From Algicoccus sp048820935 (GTDB lineage: Bacteria > Pseudomonadota > Gammaproteobacteria > Burkholderiales > Burkholderiaceae_B), in assembly GCF_048820935.1 (NCBI RefSeq), contig NZ_JBMERD010000003.1, positions 124,001-188,000 on the forward strand: DNA of 64,000 bases, read 5' to 3'. Both the position numbers and the translations under genes were made by a program. The notes beneath the pieces were generated by a model. That model saw only the letters and a program-made list of their open reading frames with translations. It was not told the origin of the DNA and did no database searches. Positions 1-7,574 of this stretch are shown here, in pieces. Within the stretch, counting starts at the first letter, position 1. Each line of letters begins with the position of its first letter.

Positions 1-37
1 TCAAGTCTCGCCATACTGATCGGATTAGCTCATCAAA

Positions 38-65
38 CTGCCCGGGTTTCCGGGCAGGGCATTTT
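38..65 (+). terminator. Hairpin terminator of an upstream gene
   Basis: Positions 38-45 (CTGCCCGG) pair perfectly with 50-57 (CCGGGCAG) around a 4-base loop, and a short T-run follows at about 62-65. It probably ends a gene that lies left of the window. No coding region can be supported in bases 1-88. Confidence 0.6.
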
Positions 66-88
66 AAAAAATATATAAGGAGGAAAAC

Positions 89-943
89 ATGCGTTTAGTA
101 CGGTTTGGTGCCCCCGGTGCTGAAAAACCAGGACTGTTGGATGCACAAGGCCAGTTACGAGATCTGAGTCAGATCATTGCAGACATCGGACCCGCCCAAC
201 TGAGCCCGGAGGCTCTGGCGCAACTTGCGCGCTTGGATACGGAGAAGCTGCCAGTTGTTGAGGGGGACGTGCGTTTTGGGTGTCCTGTCGGTCAGGTTGG
301 AAAGTTTTTGGCCATTGGCTTGAACTACCGTGAACACGCGGCTGAAACAGGTTCTGCAATTCCCAAAGAACCGATTCTTTTTACCAAGGCAATTAGCTGT
401 ATTCAGGGGCCTGATGATTCCGTGATGCTGCCCAAAGACTCTGTCAAAACAGATTGGGAAGTTGAGCTTGGGATTGTGATTGGTACACGTGCCTCTTATG
501 TGTCCGAAGCAGACGCCTTGAATTACGTGGCGGGTTACTGTCTGGCCAACGATGTGAGCGAACGGGAGTTTCAATTAGAGCGTGGTGGTTCTTGGGATAA
601 GGGTAAAGGCTGCGATACCTTTGGTCCATTGGGGCCTTGGCTGGTGACGCGTGATGAGATTGCTGATCCACAAAATTTAGGGCTCTGGCTCGATGTCAAT
701 GGACAACGGATGCAAACGGGTCATACCAGTGACATGATCTTTAGTGTGCGTGAAATTGTCAGCTATGTCAGTCGCTTTGTCACGCTGATGCCAGGCGACG
801 TTTTAATTACGGGGACACCACCCGGGGTTGGAACTGGGCGCAGACCTCAGGTCTTTCTGAAACCGGGTGATGTCATGACGCTGGGTATTGATGGTTTGGG
901 TGTTCAGACACAAAACGTCGTGGCTTGGCAGCCATTGGCATAA
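89..943 (+). CDS. Fumarylacetoacetate hydrolase family protein
   Basis: A 284-residue protein with the FAH/2-hydroxyhepta-2,4-diene-1,7-dioate isomerase fold. An N-terminal cap of about 70 residues precedes the catalytic core. The core shows the family signatures GLNYREHAAE near residue 77, a metal-binding acidic cluster (DWEVELGIVIG near 121) and GDVLITGTPPGVG near 237. Members hydrolyse or decarboxylate oxo-acids in aromatic-compound and tyrosine breakdown and use a divalent metal in the cytoplasm; the exact substrate cannot be read from sequence. The ATG follows a strong AAGGAGG ribosome site at 78-84. A glutathione S-transferase-like gene follows 53 bases downstream. Such pairs occur in ring-cleavage pathways, but this GST lacks the zeta-class maleylpyruvate isomerase N-terminus, so that link is weak. 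Confidence 0.88.
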   Translation: MRLVRFGAPGAEKPGLLDAQGQLRDLSQIIADIGPAQLSPEALAQLARLDTEKLPVVEGDVRFGCPVGQVGKFLAIGLNYREHAAETGSAIPKEPILFTKAISCIQGPDDSVMLPKDSVKTDWEVELGIVIGTRASYVSEADALNYVAGYCLANDVSEREFQLERGGSWDKGKGCDTFGPLGPWLVTRDEIADPQNLGLWLDVNGQRMQTGHTSDMIFSVREIVSYVSRFVTLMPGDVLITGTPPGVGTGRRPQVFLKPGDVMTLGIDGLGVQTQNVVAWQPLA

Positions 944-996
944 CGAGGCACCACTGTGTGCCGATTAAAAATACATTGTAAGGAATAATGATTGTG

Positions 997-1605
997 ATGA
1001 AACTTTATTGCTCGTCGAATTCACCCTATGCCCGTAAAGTGCGTATTATGGCGCTGGAGTTGGGTATCCGTGATCAGTTTGAAATGCTAGATACGAATCC
1101 TCGTGATCCCGCCAATGATCTATACGATGTGAACCCGCTTCGCAAAATTCCGACCATGATAACCAGCAATGGTGATGTGATTCTGGATTCACCTGTGATC
1201 TGCGAATACCTGAATGAGGTTTATGGCCAAGGTCAGTTTTTACCAAAACAGCAAGATGAAGTTTGGAACATGCGTTCGCTCATTGCACTGTGCCACGGTG
1301 TGCTCGATGCAGGCATGTCTGTGCGTGTCGAAAATACGCGCAAACCTGAGCTTCAGTCTGAAGGTTGGAAAAAACATCAGCTCGCTACCGTTCAGCGTGG
1401 TTTAGCCGAGCTCGAAAAGCAGTCAGAACATTTTGAAAATGAGTTCAATCTGCTGGCGATTGGGCTTGTCTCGACCTTGGGTTGGTTGTACTTTCGGTTT
1501 GATCACATTGACTGGCTTGAGACCAATCCCAAAATGCGCGCATGGTATACAAAAATCTCTGAACGTGCGTCTGTGAAAGCCACGGTGCCTGGCGAACTGC
1601 TTTAA
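997..1605 (+). CDS. Glutathione S-transferase family protein
   Basis: About 202 residues. The thioredoxin-fold N-terminal domain begins MKLYCSSNSPYARKVRI, the usual opening of stringent-starvation/GST-like proteins with a Ser/Cys catalytic region. It continues to NPLRKIPTM (cis-proline glutathione site) and DSPVICEYL (Ser that binds the gamma-glutamyl group). An all-helical C-terminal domain follows from about residue 85. I prefer ATG 997 to the in-frame ATG 988: it matches the family N-terminus and leaves a workable distance from AGGA at 981-984. It probably shares a transcript with the upstream FAH-family gene. The natural substrate is unknown. Confidence 0.85.
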   Translation: MKLYCSSNSPYARKVRIMALELGIRDQFEMLDTNPRDPANDLYDVNPLRKIPTMITSNGDVILDSPVICEYLNEVYGQGQFLPKQQDEVWNMRSLIALCHGVLDAGMSVRVENTRKPELQSEGWKKHQLATVQRGLAELEKQSEHFENEFNLLAIGLVSTLGWLYFRFDHIDWLETNPKMRAWYTKISERASVKATVPGELL

Positions 1606-1627
1606 GAAAATAATTAGCAAAGTTAAG

Positions 1628-1657
1628 GAAGTCACTGCAACAGTAGTGACTTCAATT
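1628..1657 (+). terminator. Inverted repeat after the GST gene, possible terminator
   Basis: GAAGTCACT (1628-1636) pairs perfectly with AGTGACTTC (1645-1653) across an 8-base loop, 23 bases after the GST stop. No clear T-run follows, so it may instead stabilise the 3' end or act as a bidirectional stop. Confidence 0.45.
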
Positions 1658-1733
1658 CAGCGTAAAATTACGAAAGAGACACCAAAGTTTTGGTGGGTTT
1701 GATGCCGCTGGTATCTTTTTGTGATTGTTCCGT

Positions 1734-4700
1734 ATGCACTCTGATCTATTGACGCTTCAGGTTCTGTATCAATTGCCAATTGATGGACAAGCGCTGTCTG
1801 TCGGTAGGCTGACGGACCGTTTGTGCGATCAAGACCTGATCGTGAGTGAGTCTGAAGTGCTCAAAGCGTTCGAGCAGCTGCAAAGTCTGGGGATGGTCAA
1901 GTGTGTGGAGCCTGGTGCCTTTGCCCGCAGCTTCTCGACTGATCAAACGTTTGACGCGATTCGAGCCCTCAGTCAGATGTCATTGACGGGCGGTCACAAA
2001 GTCGGCGTCTGGATGGTGAACTGGACGACTGGCGAGTGGGAAGTGGATGAAGGCTGGTTGACCATGTTGGGTTACAGCCGTGATGATTTTGATAACTTCA
2101 AAAACGAGAGCTGGCAATTCTTTTGTCATCCGGATGATTTGCCGTCGGTACTGGCCGCTTTACATCAGAACATTCAAGACAAATATGTCACCTACGATAT
2201 TCGGATGCGTCTGCGTCACAAAGATGGTGACTGGCTTCATATACAAGCCAGAGGGCGAATTTTAAGACCCGAGAAAAAGACAGACATTGTGTTGATCGGT
2301 GTCCATGAAAATATCTCTGAACGGGTTGCTGCAGACAACCACATCAAAGATTTGCAATCACTGGTCTCTAAGTTGCCTGTGATGATGTTCACCTGGCTCA
2401 ATGCACCAGGTTGGCCTGTTGAGTTCGTCAATGACACGATTGCTACCATGGGTTACACCACGGACGATCTCTTGGTTCCGAAATCAGTTGCGTTCTCTGA
2501 TCTGATTCATCCAGATGATCTTGAGAAAACCGCAGAAGAAGTGACTGAATATCTAGCACAAGGTCTAGAGAGCTATCAACAGATCTATCGGATCAGGCAT
2601 AAAAATGGCCAATGGCGTTGGGTTGAAGACCTGAGCTGGCCAGAACGGGATTCTCAAGGAAAAGTGCGGCGCATACACGGGTTTTTGCTGGATATTACGC
2701 CCCGTGTTGAGGCATTAGAGGCGTTGGCGCGAACGAAAGCACAGTTTTTTGATTTGTTTGAACATCTGCCGAATATTGCAGTGCAAGGCTACGATGAACA
2801 GCTGCGTGTGATTTTCTGGAATAAAGGCAGCGAAACACTCTATCAGTTAAGTGCGCAACAAACGTTGCAAAAGCCGTTGACAGATTTGTCAGTCCCTGAG
2901 TTGATGCGTACGCAGATTCAGGACGCACTGACCAGTTGCATGCGAGGTCAGTTTCAGGAAGCGCTTGTACTTTTGAACTTTCGGGGTGCGCGTGGTGAGA
3001 CCCGTACGGTGTATTCGAGCTTTGGAATCCACAGGGCTTCGAACGAAAGTCTTGAAATCTATCGAATTGATATCGATGTTTCTGAACTGAAGCAGACCCA
3101 GCAACGAATGGCGTTGCTTGCACAGGTTTTTAGTCACAGTTATGACGGTGTCGCCATTGCCAATGCGAACTCGGTCATCGTAGAAGTGAATGACCGTTTT
3201 TGTGAAATGACGGGCTACGATAGAGAAGAAATTATTGGTGAAAAACTGTCCATTCTGCATTCAGGGCGCCAGAACAAAATGTTCTATCAAGCTATGTGGG
3301 ATGATTTGAATGCCAAGGGCTATTGGGTTGGTCAGCTCTGGAATCATCGCAAAGGTGGAGAGCCTTATGCGGTTGATATGCGTTTGTCTGTTATTCGGGA
3401 TGAAGACGGCACTATTCAGAACTATATTGCGAATGCGACCGAAGTCACTGAACGCTTGATGCATGAAGAGAGCTTGCGTCAAGTGGCTTACTATGACAGC
3501 CTGACCGGTTTGCCTAACCGTTTGTCGGTTTCTGAGTCTTTACGTAAACTGGTGCAAACTTACCAACATCACGATGCTTCTTTAGCGGTTGTTTATATCG
3601 ATCTAGATGATTTCAAAGGCATGAATGAGCGTCACGGTCATGCGATAGGTGATGTGTATTTGTGCAAGATTTCTGCGCGCCTGACCCGTGCATTGCGTGC
3701 AGGTGATATCGTTGCCCGGTTTGGTGGTGATGAGTTTGTGCTGGTCTTGCAGAACATGACGGATTTGCATCCTCAACACCCTGTATATGAGCGGTTGTTG
3801 GCGGCTGTGAGTGATGCCGTTCGCATTGGTGAACAGGTATTGAGCTTGACCGCAAGTTTTGGGATCACGTTTTATCCGCAGTCGGTCGAGGTCGATGCGG
3901 ATCAGCTTTTACGTCAGGCTGATCAAGCGATGTATTCTGCCAAACAGCGCGGCAAGAATCAGATTGTTTTTTTTGATGCAGAGTTTGAGCGCGAGCTGGC
4001 CGAACGCCATACGCGGTTGCAGCAACTTCGTGATGCGGTGAACCGTGGGCAAATGGTGGTGCATTATCAACCACAGATTGATATGGTCAGTGGCCAGATT
4101 CGTGCGATCGAGGCGTTGGTACGCTGGAATCATCCTGAACATGGTTTGCAGTATCCGGATAGCTTTTTGCCTTTAGTCCTGTCTGACGAAGAGCTGTCGG
4201 TTGCCTTAAGTCGCTGGGTGTTGAATCGGGCATTAACGGATTTGGATGCGCTTCATCGGCAAGGCTATCCCTTGTGTCTAAGTGTCAATACAGGCATTCC
4301 AGTTCAGAAGAATTTACGCAAAATCTTTTTAGATGACCTTCGTGAGCTTTTAGAGAAACATGAAGTGATTCCGGCTGATCAAATTACGCTGGAAATTGTC
4401 GAAAGCGCTTTGATTGAAGACTTTTCGTTGGCGACCCGAACCATCAATGAGATTCGTGAATTGGGAATACGAATTTCGCTCGATGACTTCGGAACGGGGT
4501 TTTCGTCTTTGGCTTATTTAAAGCATCTGACATTTGATGAAATCAAAATCGATCAGAGTTTTGTGCTGGATATGTTGCATCAACGTGAGAATATGACCAT
4601 CGTGCAAGCGGTGATCAGCCTAGCACGCTCGTTTCATGTGCCTGTTGTGGCCGAAGGCGTTGAAAGCGCAGAACATGCGCAAGCTTTGTTGCGCCTGGGT

Positions 4701-5150
4701 TGTGTGCTGGTGCAGGGCTATGCGTTTTCTAGACCCAGATCGATGGCGAAATTACAAGCTTGGCTGAGTGAGTGGCGGTCTGGGCAGTTTGATGAGAATA
4801 TTAAAGAACTACCTGTTCATCGACATTCCGTGATGGCGCTGCTGTCTGAGCATGTGGGTTGGATGATTCGTTTAAGAGATTTTTTTCAGCAACCATTTGA
4901 TCATCCCGTTCCTGCGGATTTGCAGTCTTGTGGGATGTCTCGCATTCTGATGCAGCTTTCGCAAGAGCCAAGTTTTAATGATGTGTTTGCGGCGCTTCAA
5001 AAAAACCATGATGAGTTGCACGAATATTCAGACAAAGCGATTGCTGCGCATCAAGTGGGCGATACCTTGAAGCGACAAACGGCTTACCAGAGCGCTGAAA
5101 AGCGTTCGAATGAATTGCAGCGCTTGATTTGGAATTACCTAGAACGATAG
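1734..5150 (+). CDS. Multi-PAS GGDEF/EAL cyclic-di-GMP protein with C-terminal CZB-like domain
   Basis: About 1138 residues with no transmembrane segments. The order is: a winged-helix-like N-terminal region (residues 1-75); four PAS/PAC units (roughly 85-200, 205-330, 335-455, 460-585); GGDEF (about 595-755, with intact RFGGDEF); EAL (about 770-1020, with intact EALVRW, DDFGTGFSSL and KIDQSF); and a 110-residue tail. GGDEF domains make and EAL domains break down cyclic di-GMP. Both motifs are intact here, so either or both activities are possible, tuned by PAS sensing. The tail carries HVGW, a downstream Cys and HDELH, which fits the 3His/1Cys zinc site of CZB domains. The start is uncertain: ATG 1734 and an in-frame TTG at 1725 both lack a good ribosome site. 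Confidence 0.9.
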   Translation: MHSDLLTLQVLYQLPIDGQALSVGRLTDRLCDQDLIVSESEVLKAFEQLQSLGMVKCVEPGAFARSFSTDQTFDAIRALSQMSLTGGHKVGVWMVNWTTGEWEVDEGWLTMLGYSRDDFDNFKNESWQFFCHPDDLPSVLAALHQNIQDKYVTYDIRMRLRHKDGDWLHIQARGRILRPEKKTDIVLIGVHENISERVAADNHIKDLQSLVSKLPVMMFTWLNAPGWPVEFVNDTIATMGYTTDDLLVPKSVAFSDLIHPDDLEKTAEEVTEYLAQGLESYQQIYRIRHKNGQWRWVEDLSWPERDSQGKVRRIHGFLLDITPRVEALEALARTKAQFFDLFEHLPNIAVQGYDEQLRVIFWNKGSETLYQLSAQQTLQKPLTDLSVPELMRTQIQDALTSCMRGQFQEALVLLNFRGARGETRTVYSSFGIHRASNESLEIYRIDIDVSELKQTQQRMALLAQVFSHSYDGVAIANANSVIVEVNDRFCEMTGYDREEIIGEKLSILHSGRQNKMFYQAMWDDLNAKGYWVGQLWNHRKGGEPYAVDMRLSVIRDEDGTIQNYIANATEVTERLMHEESLRQVAYYDSLTGLPNRLSVSESLRKLVQTYQHHDASLAVVYIDLDDFKGMNERHGHAIGDVYLCKISARLTRALRAGDIVARFGGDEFVLVLQNMTDLHPQHPVYERLLAAVSDAVRIGEQVLSLTASFGITFYPQSVEVDADQLLRQADQAMYSAKQRGKNQIVFFDAEFERELAERHTRLQQLRDAVNRGQMVVHYQPQIDMVSGQIRAIEALVRWNHPEHGLQYPDSFLPLVLSDEELSVALSRWVLNRALTDLDALHRQGYPLCLSVNTGIPVQKNLRKIFLDDLRELLEKHEVIPADQITLEIVESALIEDFSLATRTINEIRELGIRISLDDFGTGFSSLAYLKHLTFDEIKIDQSFVLDMLHQRENMTIVQAVISLARSFHVPVVAEGVESAEHAQALLRLGCVLVQGYAFSRPRSMAKLQAWLSEWRSGQFDENIKELPVHRHSVMALLSEHVGWMIRLRDFFQQPFDHPVPADLQSCGMSRILMQLSQEPSFNDVFAALQKNHDELHEYSDKAIAAHQVGDTLKRQTAYQSAEKRSNELQRLIWNYLER

Positions 5151-5200
5151 ATGTTGGGTTCCTGTGAAACGCAAACCGAGTCTATGGAGTTAGTCATCAA

Positions 5201-6274
5201 GTGAAAAAAGTGCTGGTCGTGCGCAATGACAAAATTGGAGACTTTATGCTGGCTTGGCCAGCTTTGAAATTGTTAGCGTCTTCTGGTGCTTGTGAGGTCA
5301 GTGTCTTGGTGCCAGAGTACACAGCAGAACTGGCTCGTTTATGTCCTTCGGTGCGACGAATCGTGCTCGATCCCGGTGCAGAGGCCACACAGGAACAACA
5401 ACAAACTCTACTGCGTCAATTACGTACGAATCAGTATGATGCGGCGATTGCTTTGTTTTCAAATTGGCGCAATGCGTCGATTCTACGACAGGCCAATATT
5501 CCCTATCGATTAGCCCCTGCCACCAAGTTTGCTCAAATCTTATATACCGATCGATTAACACAGCGTCGCTCACGGTCTCTAAAACCAGAATGGGAATACA
5601 ACTTAGATTTGGCGCAACATTATCTGATGCGTGAGGGATTGCCGATCCATCCAGTGAGTGCCCCTTATCTGGTTGTGAAAGAAGAACGACGCCTACAGGC
5701 GCGTGCGCAGATTGCCCGTTCCGCAGGGCTGGATTTTGCGCGACCTTGGCTGGTCGTCCATCCCGGCTCTGGCGGTTCCGCTGTAAATTTATCGACACAG
5801 CAGTACATCGATTTAATCAGGCTCATTGCAAAATCGTTGCCCAATTATCAGGTGCTGTTGTCGGCAGGACCCTCAGAGCTTGAAACGGTTAATCGGATGG
5901 TTTTTACACTGTCGGATGATTCGTCGACAGCACATCCAGTACAGGTGGGCGTGATGTTGCCTGAGCATGGTCTAAAAGGTTTGGTGGCGGCTCTGGACAA
6001 TGCGGATGTCATGATGGCAGGTAGTACAGGCCCGTTACACATTGCGGGCGCGCTGGATCGACCCACTGTAGGTTTTTTTCCGACAAAACGTTCGGCAACG
6101 GCTCTGCGTTGGCAAACATTGAATTCACCCGGGCGTCACTTGGCGATTCAGGCGCCTGCTGATCAGGGCGAAGCGTCGTTTGCCGAATTGAATTTAGTGG
6201 CTGTGGCGCAACAAATCATTGAGCACATTAGACACACGCAGTATGCCAGTCGAGTTTTTGCCAGTCAGTCTTGA
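5201..6274 (+). CDS. Glycosyltransferase family 9, heptosyltransferase-like
   Basis: A 357-residue protein that opens with the GT9 pattern KVLVVRNDKIGDFMLAWPAL (the Asp is the family catalytic base). The C-terminal half has VHPGSGGSAVNL and MAGSTGPLHIAGALDRPTVGFF, the nucleotide-sugar binding region of the GT-B fold. Family members add heptose or similar sugars to the lipopolysaccharide inner core at the cytoplasmic face. Translation starts at GTG 5201 behind GGAG near 5186. Its end overlaps by 10 bases the end of a convergent core glycosyltransferase gene, which supports a role in LPS core assembly. Whether it is WaaC, WaaF, WaaQ or another member cannot be decided. Confidence 0.87.
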   Translation: MKKVLVVRNDKIGDFMLAWPALKLLASSGACEVSVLVPEYTAELARLCPSVRRIVLDPGAEATQEQQQTLLRQLRTNQYDAAIALFSNWRNASILRQANIPYRLAPATKFAQILYTDRLTQRRSRSLKPEWEYNLDLAQHYLMREGLPIHPVSAPYLVVKEERRLQARAQIARSAGLDFARPWLVVHPGSGGSAVNLSTQQYIDLIRLIAKSLPNYQVLLSAGPSELETVNRMVFTLSDDSSTAHPVQVGVMLPEHGLKGLVAALDNADVMMAGSTGPLHIAGALDRPTVGFFPTKRSATALRWQTLNSPGRHLAIQAPADQGEASFAELNLVAVAQQIIEHIRHTQYASRVFASQS

Positions 6275-7095
6275 CGAGGCTTAATTGGACGATTGCTTTG
6301 CTCGTCGGGTTGAGCTGTGTTGGGTTGACGCAAAAGCCATAAATTGGCATATTTTGCGAAAGTGGAATGTGCGGACAGCAGTGCTAAAAGCAAACCTTGG
6401 CGCCCATCTAAAAAACCCACTTTGAGGACATACATCCGAAGAAAACAGCCAATGGCATGCAACATGCCTTGAGAGAGGCTGGCTCGGCGACCTTTGTCGT
6501 GACGCTGCTGTGCCCACAAATGAGCATAGTGTGCAGACTTCACGAGATAGTGTTGCAAATCTCGATAGGTGTAGTGCAAGAGATCACCGTTTAACACCCG
6601 TGTTTTTGTGTTAGGTGGGATTAGAACATGTTCGTGAACCGGCGAATCTGAATAGGTCGTGGCGTTTGCGCGATAAAGACGTACCACCCGGTCAGGATAC
6701 CAGCCACTGTGACGGATAAAGCGCCCAAAGACCCAGGAAAGTCGGCTCACACTGTAGACGCTGTCTGGTTCATTTTGTGCAATCGCCTTCTGAATGGATT
6801 GCCTCAGTTCAGGCGTGACTCGCTCATCCGCATCAATCCAAAAAATCCACGGGGTTTGTACATGCGTTTGTGTAAGGCGACGTTGTGCCCCAAATCCTTG
6901 CCAATCGAGGTTTTCTAGGACACGGGCATTAGGATAGCGTCGGGCAATTTCAAGCGTATCGTCTTGACTGCCAGAGTCCATTAGCAGAATTTCATCAGCC
7001 CAGTCATGCACCGTATCCAGACAAGCGGCTAGATGCTCTGATTCGTTTTTAACAATCAGCGCAACAGTCAATGCGTCAGGCTTGTGGGTGGTCAT
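6265..7095 (-). CDS. waaE: Glycosyltransferase family 2, LPS core (WaaE/KdtX-like)
   Basis: A 276-residue GT-A enzyme. The N-terminal part reads ALTVALIVKNESEHLAACLD-like, followed by DEILLMDSGSQDDT and the metal-binding FWIDADERVT (DxD). This is the layout of the LPS core beta-1,4-glucosyltransferase group WaaE/KdtX. A basic, amphipathic C-terminal third (RRASLSQGMLHAIGCFLRMYVLK) is likely to sit on the inner membrane. It is transcribed toward the upstream heptosyltransferase-like gene and overlaps its end. The family is clear; the acceptor sugar is inferred from relatives. Confidence 0.85.
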   Translation of the reverse strand: MTTHKPDALTVALIVKNESEHLAACLDTVHDWADEILLMDSGSQDDTLEIARRYPNARVLENLDWQGFGAQRRLTQTHVQTPWIFWIDADERVTPELRQSIQKAIAQNEPDSVYSVSRLSWVFGRFIRHSGWYPDRVVRLYRANATTYSDSPVHEHVLIPPNTKTRVLNGDLLHYTYRDLQHYLVKSAHYAHLWAQQRHDKGRRASLSQGMLHAIGCFLRMYVLKVGFLDGRQGLLLALLSAHSTFAKYANLWLLRQPNTAQPDEQSNRPIKPRQD

Positions 7096-7279
7096 GGGCG
7101 ATTAAGAGAGATGCCAATGTGATGGTTTTGTGCACAAATGACAAAAGGAAGGTCAGGGGAATGGACAATCCAGCTTGTTTTGTGTAAATGGCGCACAATG
7201 GGGGTTGTCGTTTAATCCATAACCCGTTGAGATGAATGTATCAGATCAAACTCAGCGCATTGATTGCAATGAATCAACC

Positions 7280-7321
7280 GCACTGAGTTGATTGTGCTGA
7301 GTTGACTGCACTGAACCGACA
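7280..7321. repeat. Three imperfect 14-base tandem repeats
   Basis: Units at 7280-7293 (GCACTGAGTTGATT), 7294-7307 (GTGCTGAGTTGACT) and 7308-7321 (GCACTGAACCGACA) follow one another without gaps. They lie in the untranslated stretch between the waaE-like gene and the 43-residue mini-protein gene. No function is known. Confidence 0.6.
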
Positions 7322-7359
7322 AGACCTATTGAGCATGTGTTCACGAAGTGCTTGTCGGT
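7315..7359. repeat. Inverted repeat downstream of the mini-protein gene
   Basis: ACCGACAAG (7315-7323) and CTTGTCGGT (7351-7359) are perfect 9-base inverted repeats with a 27-base loop. The loop contains a small CACGAAGTG hairpin. Located 14 bases after the mini-protein stop on the minus strand, it could be a terminator or 3'-end structure, although no T-run follows. Confidence 0.45.
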
Positions 7360-7373
7360 CGTGCGTTCAAGCA

Positions 7374-7505
7374 TTAAGAGCGTTTGGTCGCGCCCAGCAA
7401 CATCTTGAAGACGCTACGGGGTTGATTGACGTACAAACGTTTTAATGCTTTGCTCAGACAACGACGCTCAAGCGTGTTGCGTCGTACACGTTTAATTTCA
7501 GCCAT
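7374..7505 (-). CDS. Small basic protein, 43 residues, unrecognised
   Basis: An open frame of 43 codons starts at ATG 7505 and stops with TAA. It encodes a strongly basic peptide (MAEIKRVRRNTLERRCLSKA, then KRLYVNQPRSVFKMLLGATK and a short end). A near-perfect GGAGGT ribosome site lies six bases before the ATG, and a TATAGT -10-like element lies further upstream. These make translation likely despite the size. About a third of the residues are Lys or Arg, which suggests nucleic-acid or ribosome binding, but I do not recognise a family. It is divergent from uvrA and points toward waaE, 278 bases away. Confidence 0.6.
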   Translation of the reverse strand: MAEIKRVRRNTLERRCLSKALKRLYVNQPRSVFKMLLGATKRS

Positions 7506-7528
7506 GAAATACCTCCAGTCATAATTCC

Positions 7529-7559
7529 ACTATAGTACTTCATTTCTGCCTGTTGTCGC
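7529..7559 (-). promoter_or_regulatory. Probable promoter of the mini-protein gene
   Basis: On the minus strand a TATAGT hexamer (7529-7534) lies 23 bases before the ATG. A weak GCGACA (7554-7559) sits 19 bases further up as a possible -35. The -10 lies inside the palindrome ACTATAGT (7529-7536), so divergent transcription toward uvrA may use the same element. Confidence 0.4.
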
Positions 7560-7574
7560 GAGAATCCGCTTCGT

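Noticed and set aside
89..1605. FAH-family and GST-like pair as a gentisate (maleylpyruvate) pathway
   Set aside because: The GST-like N-terminus MKLYCSSNSPYARKV is not the zeta-class maleylpyruvate isomerase type, and no dioxygenase gene is seen in the window.
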